From Promethearchaeota archaeon (GTDB lineage: Archaea > Asgardarchaeota > Lokiarchaeia > Sigyniarchaeales > SOKP01): 38,578 bases of DNA. Below the pieces are notes generated by a model that had not been told where the DNA came from, did no database searches, and was given only the letters and a program-made list of their open reading frames with translations. The position numbers were made by a program, and so were the translations under genes. Each line of letters begins with the position of its first letter. The stretch's first letter is position 1. This document shows, piece by piece, positions 9,796 to 19,478 of the stretch. The stretch lies in contig JABXKB010000004.1 of NCBI GenBank assembly GCA_013375485.1, positions 1 through 38,578 on the forward strand. The letters run 5' to 3'.

Positions 9796-11016
9796 TTGAT
9801 CTTATCAAAAAAATCTATTATTTTAATTTTATTTTCTGTTTTTATTATTAATACAGCCGCAATAATTGTTTATACTTATGTGCCTAAATACCTATTATTT
9901 TTAGGTATAGAAAAACCATTAATGCAGCTTATAATTACAATTTTTCCTTTAACTGCTTTTATTTTTCCCCCTTTATATGGTTTTTATTCAGATAAAATTC
10001 AAAATAGGTATAAGTTTATTTTATTTGGTTCTATTGGCATAACAATTGCTTACTTTTTTTTATTATTAACCCAGAATTTGATATTAATAGTTGTATTGAT
10101 ATTTCTTTTTGGTTTTTTTATGGCATCATCTAACTTATTAATCACGTTATTTGCGGAATTAGTAGAAGATGATAAAACACTCATTTCTTACTTTAACGCT
10201 TCAGTTGTAGCCGGTTGGTTTGTTGGAGCTCAATTTGGTGGCATTTACATTGATTTTTATGGAATCGAGCATATATTTTTGTTTATTTTCCTAATTTCTT
10301 TACCAAATGTAATTGTAGTTGTTTTTATTAAGGAAAAGAGATCTTTGATTTTAGAAAGGTATAACAGAGAGGTAGAGAAAAACGCCCATAACCTTGTTTT
10401 AAATAATGAAGAAGAGATTTCAATTTCTCAATCAATTTATTATGGTTTATTTTTCAGAAATTTTAGCATCAAGCCAATTATGCCAATCCTTGCAATTATC
10501 ATGAGTTTTCACTTAGGCAATGATACAGAGATTGGATTTTTGATTGGAATAAATTTCTTATTACAATTTTTTCAGATGCTATTAATAGGAAAGATAATTA
10601 CCAATAAAAATATTAAATCCTTCATGATTATTGGCTATACTTTAAGCTCAATTACTATTTTCGGATATATTATTTCAACTAATTTCTGGAGTTATATACT
10701 TTTTCAATTTTTAGTTTCTTTTAGTTATTCTATGCATTGGGCAGCTACTATAACTTATATAGCTCAGAAGACTTCACCCAAAAATAAAGGAAAGTATATG
10801 GGTTATGCTAACACTAGTATTTTTTCAGGTAGTTTTGTAGGAGGACTTTTATTCAGCTTATTATTATCTGTTTTTAACTCAGATTATTATATTGTAATGT
10901 ATTTTATGATAATATTCCCCGCAATTTCCACTTTTATCATTTTTTTAAAATTCAAACCAGATCAAACAATCACTCCTTATGCCAAAAAGGAGAGAGATTC
11001 TGAATTATTGCATTAG
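9796..11016 (+). CDS. Major facilitator superfamily transporter (paralog 2)
   Basis: Collinear similarity to 8511-9677 (GFYSDKIQNRYKFILFGSIGIT; AQKTSPKNKGKYMGY vs AQKTNPSNKGKYMGY). TTG start. Confidence 0.82.
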   Translation: MILSKKSIILILFSVFIINTAAIIVYTYVPKYLLFLGIEKPLMQLIITIFPLTAFIFPPLYGFYSDKIQNRYKFILFGSIGITIAYFFLLLTQNLILIVVLIFLFGFFMASSNLLITLFAELVEDDKTLISYFNASVVAGWFVGAQFGGIYIDFYGIEHIFLFIFLISLPNVIVVVFIKEKRSLILERYNREVEKNAHNLVLNNEEEISISQSIYYGLFFRNFSIKPIMPILAIIMSFHLGNDTEIGFLIGINFLLQFFQMLLIGKIITNKNIKSFMIIGYTLSSITIFGYIISTNFWSYILFQFLVSFSYSMHWAATITYIAQKTSPKNKGKYMGYANTSIFSGSFVGGLLFSLLLSVFNSDYYIVMYFMIIFPAISTFIIFLKFKPDQTITPYAKKERDSELLH

Positions 11017-12943
11017 GTTTATCAGGAATTATTTCTAATTCTCTTCTTATCCAATCTGAAATCCATTTATATTTTGCTTTAAATCGACTATCCATAAAAA
11101 TAATTGCCCCTTTATCCGATATTTTTCTTATAGGTCTTCCAGAAGCTTGGTTGGCTCGCTGAACTGCGGGATATAAGTAAGCGAAATTCCACCCTTGTTT
11201 TTTAAACACTTTATCATAATAAGCAATTTTTGCCTCAACTCTAGGAGTTGGTAGATGATATGGAAATCCAGCAATTATAACAGAATTCATGAAGTCTCCG
11301 GGGTAATCTTCGCCTTCGGAATTCCTCCCTCCACATACACCTAATAAAACAGCTCCCCCATTTGAGGACATACTCTTAAAATCATCGACTAATGCAGTAT
11401 TTTCAGAAGCGGATAACCTTGGTTCTTCAAAAAATAATTTTTTATTATTTTTTTGTACTATAGATTCTATACCATTTTCTATAAGTGCATTTAGAATTCG
11501 ATAGGAGGCACAAAAAATCCCTACATTAGCGGGAGTACAGTGTAAAACCTCATTAATTTTCTCAATCATCTTTTTAAACATTTTTGGTATTCTATTATCT
11601 CTTTTAGTATCAACTCCTTCAGTGATAATAGCCTTAACATTTTTATTACTAAATGGTGAAGCTGCTATAATGCCTTTATAACTCTTTCCACACTCATTTA
11701 AACCCATTAAATTATTAAAGACATAGGGATTCACAGTACCAGAGAGATTTAAACAGGTGTAACCTCTTTTTAAGAGAGGAATAGAAATTTCTCTTGGATC
11801 TAATGCTACAATTTCAAGTGATAATGATCTTTTTCCTTTAATTGTTTTCAGATTGTAGCAAAAGAAATAGTTATCTAAAGTGTATGTTTTCATCCATTTC
11901 AACCAAAATTCTGCTAAAGAACCAACAAAATCTCTTGAAATTTCGCCATTAGCGAGTTTTTCCTCGTGAATAGATACACTATAATCATGAAGTTCTTCGA
12001 TAAAATTCTTAAATCCATTTAAATCATGAAATCCAAGTTTTTTATGAATTACACTTAAAAATTTTCCTGGTACAATCGCTTTTTCTTCAATTCTTAGATT
12101 ATTTTTTTTTTCCTGTAATTGATCTAATAAAATTTTAACAAAACTCTGCATTAAGATAGGAGATCTATACATTTCTAAATCTTTTAAACAAAGTCTTAAT
12201 GAATATGGTGTGATTTTTTTTGAATTTACTTCTGTTGCAACATCAATTATATTATGACATTCATCCAATACTAATATACAGTTTTGAAGCTCTTGTCCAA
12301 TAAATTCTAAAAAAGAATCTCGAATGAATGGATTGAAGATCCATTGATAATTACAAATAATTACTTTCATCTGTTCAAGTAAGAACTTACTTAAGAAATA
12401 AGGACAAAGTTTTTTTTCCTTACAGAAGTTTAGTAGGTCTTCTGCATCTACTGGTTTATTAAATAATTCCGGTGCTATCGATATTGGATTTTCATTTTGT
12501 CCCTTCTTTTTTAATAAATTCAAAAAATAAATACAATTCCTATTTTTTCTTAAATCTCCACAAACAGACATAGCTTCCCTAGGATTTAGCTTAAGAGATA
12601 ACAAAGTTTCATTTAGGCACATCTCATTTCTTCCTCTTATAGATAAAGCATTAAGTCTAATCCCTAGATTATCATCGATTATTTTATGTGAGATTTTCAT
12701 TAATTCTTTTATTATTCTACGATTTTGAGAATGAGTTCGACACATGTATATTATTTTTAAATCTTTCTCATAAACTAAAGGTAAAAGCCCACATAAAGCA
12801 ATAATTGTCTTTCCTGTTCCATTCGGAGCTAATAATAGAGTAATTTTTTTTGATCTTGAACTTATTTCAATCTGATTAGTAATATTTTCTTGATTTTCTC
12901 TGAATCTCTCGTAGGGAAAAAATGATGAATAGTTTATCTTTAA
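10970..12943 (-). CDS. XPD/Rad3-family (DinG-like) Fe-S DNA helicase; start codon unresolved
   Basis: Frame stays open upstream of the tracked ATG (12745) to 12943 and encodes NYSSFFPYERFRENQENI...LLLAPNGTGKTIIALCGLLPL (Walker A). Downstream: four Cys in Fe-S region (SVCGDLRKNRNC...NFCKEKKLCPYFLSK), LDECHN (motif II), QANQASGRPIR (motif VI). Confidence 0.85.
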   Translation of the reverse strand, partial: LKINYSSFFPYERFRENQENITNQIEISSRSKKITLLLAPNGTGKTIIALCGLLPLVYEKDLKIIYMCRTHSQNRRIIKELMKISHKIIDDNLGIRLNALSIRGRNEMCLNETLLSLKLNPREAMSVCGDLRKNRNCIYFLNLLKKKGQNENPISIAPELFNKPVDAEDLLNFCKEKKLCPYFLSKFLLEQMKVIICNYQWIFNPFIRDSFLEFIGQELQNCILVLDECHNIIDVATEVNSKKITPYSLRLCLKDLEMYRSPILMQSFVKILLDQLQEKKNNLRIEEKAIVPGKFLSVIHKKLGFHDLNGFKNFIEELHDYSVSIHEEKLANGEISRDFVGSLAEFWLKWMKTYTLDNYFFCYNLKTIKGKRSLSLEIVALDPREISIPLLKRGYTCLNLSGTVNPYVFNNLMGLNECGKSYKGIIAASPFSNKNVKAIITEGVDTKRDNRIPKMFKKMIEKINEVLHCTPANVGIFCASYRILNALIENGIESIVQKNNKKLFFEEPRLSASENTALVDDFKSMSSNGGAVLLGVCGGRNSEGEDYPGDFMNSVIIAGFPYHLPTPRVEAKIAYYDKVFKKQGWNFAYLYPAVQRANQASGRPIRKISDKGAIIFMDSRFKAKYKWISDWIRRELEIIPDKPNAIIQNLSPFWHKE

Positions 12944-13129
12944 TCACAGAATTCTAATTTATGTATTTCATTCTAGTTTAACCCTTATATAGCCATAGAC
13001 TATAAAAATTTATTTATTCTCAAACAAACATAACCAAAATCTGAAATATAATGGAAACTTGCTCATTATTTTCATAGTAAATATTCAATTTAAACAATAT
13101 TTATATAGAAATTTGTTCAATTTACTTTT

Positions 13130-13963
13130 ATGAAATTCGAACAATTAATTTATGAAGAGAAGGATCAAGTAGCAAAGATCACCCTTAATCGCCCAAAAGT
13201 TTTAAATGCTTTAAGTATGCAACTTTCTGATGAACTTGTAGCCAGTATAGAATTGGTACGCCAATCTACAAAATTAAGATTTTTAGTAATTGAGGGTGCT
13301 GGTAATAATTTTAGTGTAGGTGATGACATTACTGAAATGCTTAAATGGGGCGACGCGAATGGAATAACACGACGTGTAAGATATTATCAAAATATGGCAA
13401 ATCAACTTGAAGAGTTAGATAAAATTACAATTGCAGCGGTAGACGGTTTCGCAGTTGGTGGAGGATTAGAGATTACAATGGTATGTGATTTTGTTATTGC
13501 AACTGAGAGAGCTAAGTGGGGAATGCCAGAAGTGGATGTAGGGATAACACCAGGTTGGGGAGGAACAACTAGATTATCACGTCTTATTGGAAGACGTAGG
13601 GCAAAAGAAATCAATTTAATAGGGGCACTTCATACAGCCCAACGAGCTGTAGAATGGAATTTGTGGAATCGTGTTGTTCCTAATGATCGACTTGATATTG
13701 AAGTAGAAAATTTACTCAATGTACTCAAATCTAAAAATCAACAAGGCATAAGGCAGTTGAAATTTATCATAAATAAAGGAGTTGAGTGTGATCTTTATAC
13801 AGCACAGGGTTTTGAAGTGTTATCAGGAGCGTTAACAGGAGCAGTTAGTGGAATGTGGAAAATAAAAGATGCTGATCGAGGTGCTGGAGTAATGGGATTT
13901 GCTCAAAAGAATGAGCTTTGGGAAAGAAGAAGAAGCTTAGCCAAAAATTTCTGGACTGATTAA
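13130..13963 (+). CDS. Enoyl-CoA hydratase/isomerase family protein
   Basis: ITLNRPKVLNALS, IAAVDGFAVGGGLEITMVCDFVIATERAKWGMPEVDVGITPGWGGTTRL. Confidence 0.92.
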   Translation: MKFEQLIYEEKDQVAKITLNRPKVLNALSMQLSDELVASIELVRQSTKLRFLVIEGAGNNFSVGDDITEMLKWGDANGITRRVRYYQNMANQLEELDKITIAAVDGFAVGGGLEITMVCDFVIATERAKWGMPEVDVGITPGWGGTTRLSRLIGRRRAKEINLIGALHTAQRAVEWNLWNRVVPNDRLDIEVENLLNVLKSKNQQGIRQLKFIINKGVECDLYTAQGFEVLSGALTGAVSGMWKIKDADRGAGVMGFAQKNELWERRRSLAKNFWTD

Positions 13964-13996
13964 ATTTAATATAAAATGATTTCATGAACTATAAAA

Positions 13997-15433
13997 TTAA
14001 TCATGTAGAATAGGTTTTCTTGCAGCAGTAACTGCGTCTAATCGTTTAACCGGCATATTTTGAGGTGCATTTTTTAAAAGTTCAGGATGTGTTCTAGCTT
14101 CCTCATAAATATTATTCATTACTTCGACAAAATTATCTAAAGATTGTTTTGATTCAGTTTCAGTAGGCTCAATCATTAAAGCTCCCGGAACGATTAATGG
14201 AAAATAGATTGTTGGTGCGTACATTCCATAATCAAGAATACGTTTTGCGATGTCTTCTGTTGAAACTTCGTTGGGCATTCCTTGATCTGAGAGTACAAAT
14301 TCATGTTGACAGATTCGATTGAAAGGAAGATTAAATTTTTTCTGTAAAAGAATCCGTAAATAATTCGCATTTAAAACAGCAATCTGTCCGACCTTTTTTA
14401 ACCCCTCGGCTCCTAATGCTAATATATAGGCATACGCTCTTATTATCACTCCAAAATTCCCCCAAAAAGCTTTTATTCTTCCAATAGATAAATCATCATC
14501 TTCTCTACATATAATACCTTTTTCAGTTGAAATTAAACATGGTTTTGGGAGAAAAGGTATAAATTCTTTTACCACACCTACAGGTCCTGAACCGGGTCCA
14601 CCTCCACCGTGAGGTGTAGAAAAAGTTTTATGTAAATTTAGGTGAACAATATCAAATCCCATGTCCCGAGGACGACAAATACCTAACATTGGATTTAAAT
14701 TTGCACCATCATAATAACATAATCCCCCATTGTCATGTACTATACGTGTAATCTCCTTTATCTGTCTATCAAATACTCCTAAAGTATTAGGATTTGTAAG
14801 CATAATTCCTGCAACATCACCTTCCTGCATCGCAAATTCTAATTGATCTAATGGAACCTCTCCAAATTCATTTGATGTTAATTCTATAATTGAAAAACCT
14901 GCCATTTTTGCTGATGCTGGATTAGTTCCATGAGCAGAATCTGGAATAATTATTTTCTGTTTTTTAACACCCCTACTCTCAAAAAACTTTTTCATTATTA
15001 ATAAACCCACTAATTCTCCATGAGCTCCAGCTGCAGGTTGTAAAGTAAATCCATCCATACCTGTTATTTCCCCCAGTTGTCTTGAAATATGATAAAGCAG
15101 TTCAAGACAACCTTGATTTTCTTCTTGTAATGGATGAACATGTGTGAAGCCTGATAATTTTGCAATAGTTTCATTTACTTTAGGATTATATTTCATAGTA
15201 CAAGAGCCTAATGGATAAATTCCGGTATCACCTCCATAATTTCGATTACTTAATTTGATGAAATGTCGAACGATTTCGATCTCTGGAATATTTGGAATTG
15301 GTAAATCTTTTCGTTGTAAATTTTCTGGTAAAATTTCATTTAGTCCGGTTTGTTCTATATCCATTTTAGGTACAAAATTTTTCTGTGTGGTTTCATTTTC
15401 TTTTTCAAAGATCAATTGAATGTTAGAGCTCAC
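13997..15433 (-). CDS. gcvPB: Glycine dehydrogenase (decarboxylating) subunit 2
   Basis: PLP-lysine motif HLNLHKTFSTPHGGGGPGSGPVGV; GSCTMKYNPKVNE; LQPAAGAHGELVG. Confidence 0.95.
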   Translation of the reverse strand: MSSNIQLIFEKENETTQKNFVPKMDIEQTGLNEILPENLQRKDLPIPNIPEIEIVRHFIKLSNRNYGGDTGIYPLGSCTMKYNPKVNETIAKLSGFTHVHPLQEENQGCLELLYHISRQLGEITGMDGFTLQPAAGAHGELVGLLIMKKFFESRGVKKQKIIIPDSAHGTNPASAKMAGFSIIELTSNEFGEVPLDQLEFAMQEGDVAGIMLTNPNTLGVFDRQIKEITRIVHDNGGLCYYDGANLNPMLGICRPRDMGFDIVHLNLHKTFSTPHGGGGPGSGPVGVVKEFIPFLPKPCLISTEKGIICREDDDLSIGRIKAFWGNFGVIIRAYAYILALGAEGLKKVGQIAVLNANYLRILLQKKFNLPFNRICQHEFVLSDQGMPNEVSTEDIAKRILDYGMYAPTIYFPLIVPGALMIEPTETESKQSLDNFVEVMNNIYEEARTHPELLKNAPQNMPVKRLDAVTAARKPILHD

Positions 15434-15435
15434 TA

Positions 15436-16776
15436 TTATTTCTCCTCCGTTTTAATATTAGATGCTAAATGAGCTGCTTCAAGAAAGCTATCAATTGATT
15501 TTTTGGAGTTCATTTCAGTTATACAAACTAATGCAACATCTTTCATTTCGGGGTAATACTTAGAGATTTTTAGTGGAGGCTGAAGATCTAGTTGTCTACA
15601 TATCTTAATTAGAGTGTCAATATTAGGACATTTGACTAAAAACTCATTATATGTTGGTTTTTTATTCAATATTTCATAACCCTGAATTTTAGTTATTTCT
15701 TTTTTAACATAATGAGCTTTCTGAAAATTTTGAGTTGCAACCTCTTTTAAACCATTTCTTCCTAAAGCTAAAAGATAAGTTAATGCTGCCAATGAGCATA
15801 AAGCCTGATTAGTACAAATATTAGAACTTGCTTTTTCTCTGCGTATATGTTGTTCTCGTGCTTGTAATGTTAATATAAATCCACTTTTTTTCCCATTAAT
15901 TTCTGTTGTTTTTCCAATTAATCTTCCTGGTATCTTCCTTAAGTATTTTTGTTTAGCAGTAAAAATTCCTAACCCGGGCCCGCCAAAAGAGAGACTTAGC
16001 CCAAAAGGTTGTCCCTCAGCGACAAAAATATCTATATCTGTTGAACCCGGAGGATTTAAAACTCCCAAACAAGTTGGATCGGTCATAACTTGAATAACCA
16101 AACAATTAGGCGCTTTTTCTCGCACTTTATTAGTGAAATTCGAAACATCTTCAATATCGCCGAAGAAATTAGGACTTTGAAATAATACTGCTGCTACATC
16201 ATTATTTAAATTACTTCTCAAATTTTCTTCACTAACAATTTTGACACTTATATTTTGACCCCAACAATAAGTTCTAACCACTTCTTCATATTCAGGGTGA
16301 ATTCCTTTTAGCAATACAACCGTATTTTTGCGTGTTATAATTGTTGACATAATAGCTGCTTCAGCAAGAGCAGTTGATCCATCATACATGCTAGCATTAG
16401 CAACATCCATCTGTGTGAGTCGAGAGATTACTGTTTGATATTCATAAATAGCTTGCAAATAACCTTGACTAGCTTCAGCTTGATACGGCGTATAAGAAGT
16501 ATAAAACTCAGATCTCGAGGTTACAAAATCAACTAAAGATGGGATATAATGATAATAACATCCTGCTCCTAAGAAGGAACTCGAATATACTTTATTCTTT
16601 TGAGAAATTTTCTGTAATCGATATAAAAGATCTGGTTCAGATAAACCAGAAGGTAGATTAAGTTTATCAATAATTAAATCTTTAGGGATATCTTGAAAAA
16701 GATCTTGTAAAGATTTTACATCTATTACATCCAACATTTCAGTAATCGTCTTGTTATCATGAGGAATAAAATCCAA
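15436..16776 (-). CDS. gcvPA: Glycine dehydrogenase (decarboxylating) subunit 1
   Basis: FLGAGCYYHYIPSLVDFVTSRSEFYTSYTPYQAEASQGYLQAIYEYQTVISRLTQMDVANASMYDGSTALAEA; 2 bp upstream of gcvPB. Confidence 0.95.
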   Translation of the reverse strand: MDFIPHDNKTITEMLDVIDVKSLQDLFQDIPKDLIIDKLNLPSGLSEPDLLYRLQKISQKNKVYSSSFLGAGCYYHYIPSLVDFVTSRSEFYTSYTPYQAEASQGYLQAIYEYQTVISRLTQMDVANASMYDGSTALAEAAIMSTIITRKNTVVLLKGIHPEYEEVVRTYCWGQNISVKIVSEENLRSNLNNDVAAVLFQSPNFFGDIEDVSNFTNKVREKAPNCLVIQVMTDPTCLGVLNPPGSTDIDIFVAEGQPFGLSLSFGGPGLGIFTAKQKYLRKIPGRLIGKTTEINGKKSGFILTLQAREQHIRREKASSNICTNQALCSLAALTYLLALGRNGLKEVATQNFQKAHYVKKEITKIQGYEILNKKPTYNEFLVKCPNIDTLIKICRQLDLQPPLKISKYYPEMKDVALVCITEMNSKKSIDSFLEAAHLASNIKTEEK

Positions 16777-16834
16777 ACTAACTCCCCTTTTAGGTATTTA
16801 TTACGAATTAATTAAAACAATAAAGAAAAAAATA

Positions 16835-17230
16835 TTAATGTTCTTCGTTTTGGATTAATTGTTTATATTTTTCAGCAGATAAAAGTCCATCTATTTCACT
16901 AGCATTAGAAAGCTTAATCTTTATCATCCATCCATCAATAAATGGAGAAGAATTAACAAGTTCTGGATTATCAGCAAGATTTTGGTTTACTCCAATAATT
17001 TCTCCTGATAGTGGCATTATTAAATCGCCAACAGCTTTCACTGATTCAATTTCTGCTGCATTACTTCCCTTTTCAAATATCATACCAAGTTCAGGAAGTT
17101 CCACAAATACAATATCACCTAATTGATGTTGAGCATAATCCGTAATTCCAACTGTTGCAGTGGAATCTTCAATTCTTATCCATTCATGAGATGATGAGTA
17201 TTTTAAACCGTCAGGAAATTTATACTCCAT
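16835..17230 (-). CDS. gcvH: Glycine cleavage system H protein
   Basis: Lipoyl-lysine motif IESVKAVGDLIMPLSGEI; likely start is MEYKF (17230) rather than the tracked 17272. Confidence 0.95.
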   Translation of the reverse strand: MEYKFPDGLKYSSSHEWIRIEDSTATVGITDYAQHQLGDIVFVELPELGMIFEKGSNAAEIESVKAVGDLIMPLSGEIIGVNQNLADNPELVNSSPFIDGWMIKIKLSNASEIDGLLSAEKYKQLIQNEEH

Positions 17231-17264
17231 TATTTTCACTTTTTCTTTGTATTGTGTAGTTTTA

Positions 17265-18362
17265 TTAAACATTACGGTAAAAAGGTGTAGAAACTATTTC
17301 TCCTTTTAAGAGTTTATTGCGAATTTCAATTTCAATTTTATTTCCTATTTCACTATATTGTTTTTCAACGAGTCCTAAACCAATTGTTTTCTTAAGTGTA
17401 GGTGAATATCCTCCTGAAGTAACGAATCCAATTTCATTGCCATTTTTAAAGATTTTAAAATTCTCTCTAATAATACCTTTATCAATCAAATTAAGGCCTA
17501 CTATAATTCTTTTAGCTCCTTCAGATTTTTGGTTCATCAAAACATTCTTTCCTATATATTCAATCCCTTCTTTGGGTTTTACTAGCCAACTAAGTCCCGC
17601 TTCAATAGGAGTAATAGCATCACTTATCTCATGACCATATAATGAATAAGAAGCTTCTAATCTTAATGAATCTCTAGCTCCTAAGCCTGCTGGGATAGCC
17701 CCAGTGTTTAGTAGATCATTCCAGATCTTTTCTGCGAATTCATTTTCAAAGGAGATTTCAAATCCACGCTCTCCCGTATATCCTGTTCTCGCTATAAATA
17801 TTGAATTACCTTTAAGGGTACAATGAGCAAAATAAAACCTATTAATTTGAGAAAGATCAACATCTACAAGTGGTTGAAGATTTTCATCCGTTTTTGGACC
17901 TTGAAAGGCTATTCTTGATCTTTTTGTTGAAAGATTTGTGATTTTAACATCTGATTCCCCTATATGATCATTTAACCACTTGAAGTCTTTTTCAATATTA
18001 CTCGCATTAACAATCATTCTAAAACGTTCAGGGGTTTCCTCATAATATACGAGATCATCTACAACGGCTCCGTTTTCATAACACATACAGGAATACTGAC
18101 CTTTAGATGGCTCTAATAAATTTAAATCATTTATCATTATATATTGAAGAAATTTAATGACATCTTTGCCTTCAAGGAAAAATTCACCCATATGCGAAAT
18201 ATCAAATATACCCGAGTGAGAACGAACAGCTTCGTGTTCCTTTATTATACTTTCATATTGTACTGGCATATACCAACCAGCAAAATTAACCATCCGTGCA
18301 GCATGTTTTACATGAGTTTCATAAAGTGCTGTTTTTTTAATATTATCTAGTTCATTACTCAT
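17265..18362 (-). CDS. gcvT: Glycine cleavage system T protein (aminomethyltransferase)
   Basis: MVNFAGWYMPVQYESIIKEHEAVRSHSGIFDISHMGEF; ARTGYTGERGFEIS; AGLGARDSLRLEASYSLYGHEI. Probable start MSNEL (18362). Confidence 0.95.
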   Translation of the reverse strand: MSNELDNIKKTALYETHVKHAARMVNFAGWYMPVQYESIIKEHEAVRSHSGIFDISHMGEFFLEGKDVIKFLQYIMINDLNLLEPSKGQYSCMCYENGAVVDDLVYYEETPERFRMIVNASNIEKDFKWLNDHIGESDVKITNLSTKRSRIAFQGPKTDENLQPLVDVDLSQINRFYFAHCTLKGNSIFIARTGYTGERGFEISFENEFAEKIWNDLLNTGAIPAGLGARDSLRLEASYSLYGHEISDAITPIEAGLSWLVKPKEGIEYIGKNVLMNQKSEGAKRIIVGLNLIDKGIIRENFKIFKNGNEIGFVTSGGYSPTLKKTIGLGLVEKQYSEIGNKIEIEIRNKLLKGEIVSTPFYRNV

Positions 18363-18536
18363 AATTTCTACACACACTTACATTATTAATGTGTTTGAGA
18401 TATATAGTGGAATAAAATATGTGCTTAATTAAAATTTTTTGGCTTTCGGATAATAGCCAAAAGTTTACTTTATTAGTTTTGATATTCTAGACTAAAATCG
18501 TAAAAATTTATTTATTAGGTATATTTTAATTAAAAA

Positions 18537-19412
18537 ATGAATGAAAAAAATAATAAAAATCATTATTTATCATTAAAAGACATAATCTCTGAGAGTCTTC
18601 TAAGAGATTTAATTTTATTCACATTCCTTTTTCTATTAATAATAACTCAAGCTTGGGATAATATACTCTTGTTATTATTTCCTCTAACAACATACACATT
18701 TTCACTTTTCTTTCGTATTCTCGGGACAAACAAAAAGAAAACTCTATTTGAAAACAGTCTAATTATTTATAATCCTTTAGGTATAGAAGAAACTAATGCA
18801 AATCGATTATTATTTTCTACGATGTTTCAATTAATCTTAATTTTCTGGTTAGGCGCTGAATCGTTGTACAATCCAATCATAGTTAATAGCTATTTATTAT
18901 TTTTTAAAGGTTTCCTTATCTTTTTTTATACATTTGCGTTTTTTTGGATTTTCATTGATATATGGAAATATACTAGGATAGAAATATTAACTGACACAAT
19001 TAAAGCCGAAATTGATTCTCATTCTGCAAGAGATTTAAGAAATATTATCTCATTTTTGCAATTAAAAAATTTTAAATTAACCTCTCTAATCAATTTTTTC
19101 GTCTTCATAATTTTGAACATTCTTAATTTGATTTTTAATATGTTTATAAATAATAATTTAAGTTTTGGGGTACAATTTTATCTTCCAGGTTCTCAACTAA
19201 TAACTTTCTCATATTTTTTCTATGGAATCCTTATTATTCCTCCAGTACTGTCATTAATTCTATTCAGTTTAAATTATAAAGCTATTAATAATTTTAATAG
19301 AGAAAAGTTGGATAAAATTATTGAAGCACTACCAAGAAACTTGCAAGTAAAAATAATTGAAAACCTTAAAGCACTGAATAATAAAATTAAAAAACGATTA
19401 AACATTGAATAG
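18537..19412 (+). CDS. Multi-pass integral membrane protein of unknown function with basic cytosolic-type C-terminal tail
   Basis: Several hydrophobic segments; C-term NREKLDKIIEALPRNLQVKIIENLKALNNKIKKRLNIE; TATA-like AT-rich element upstream. Confidence 0.75.
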   Translation: MNEKNNKNHYLSLKDIISESLLRDLILFTFLFLLIITQAWDNILLLLFPLTTYTFSLFFRILGTNKKKTLFENSLIIYNPLGIEETNANRLLFSTMFQLILIFWLGAESLYNPIIVNSYLLFFKGFLIFFYTFAFFWIFIDIWKYTRIEILTDTIKAEIDSHSARDLRNIISFLQLKNFKLTSLINFFVFIILNILNLIFNMFINNNLSFGVQFYLPGSQLITFSYFFYGILIIPPVLSLILFSLNYKAINNFNREKLDKIIEALPRNLQVKIIENLKALNNKIKKRLNIE

Positions 19413-19478
19413 AAATTTATTAAAATCATAATTTACATTATTATAAATAATATCCTCAAAAGAATTAGGTTCTGGATC

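Noticed and set aside
13402-13614. 70-aa minus-strand ORF inside enoyl-CoA hydratase
   Set aside because: Shadow ORF opposite highly conserved catalytic residues.
17317-17634. 105-aa plus-strand ORF opposite gcvT (also 18144-18350)
   Set aside because: Antisense shadow ORFs of gcvT.
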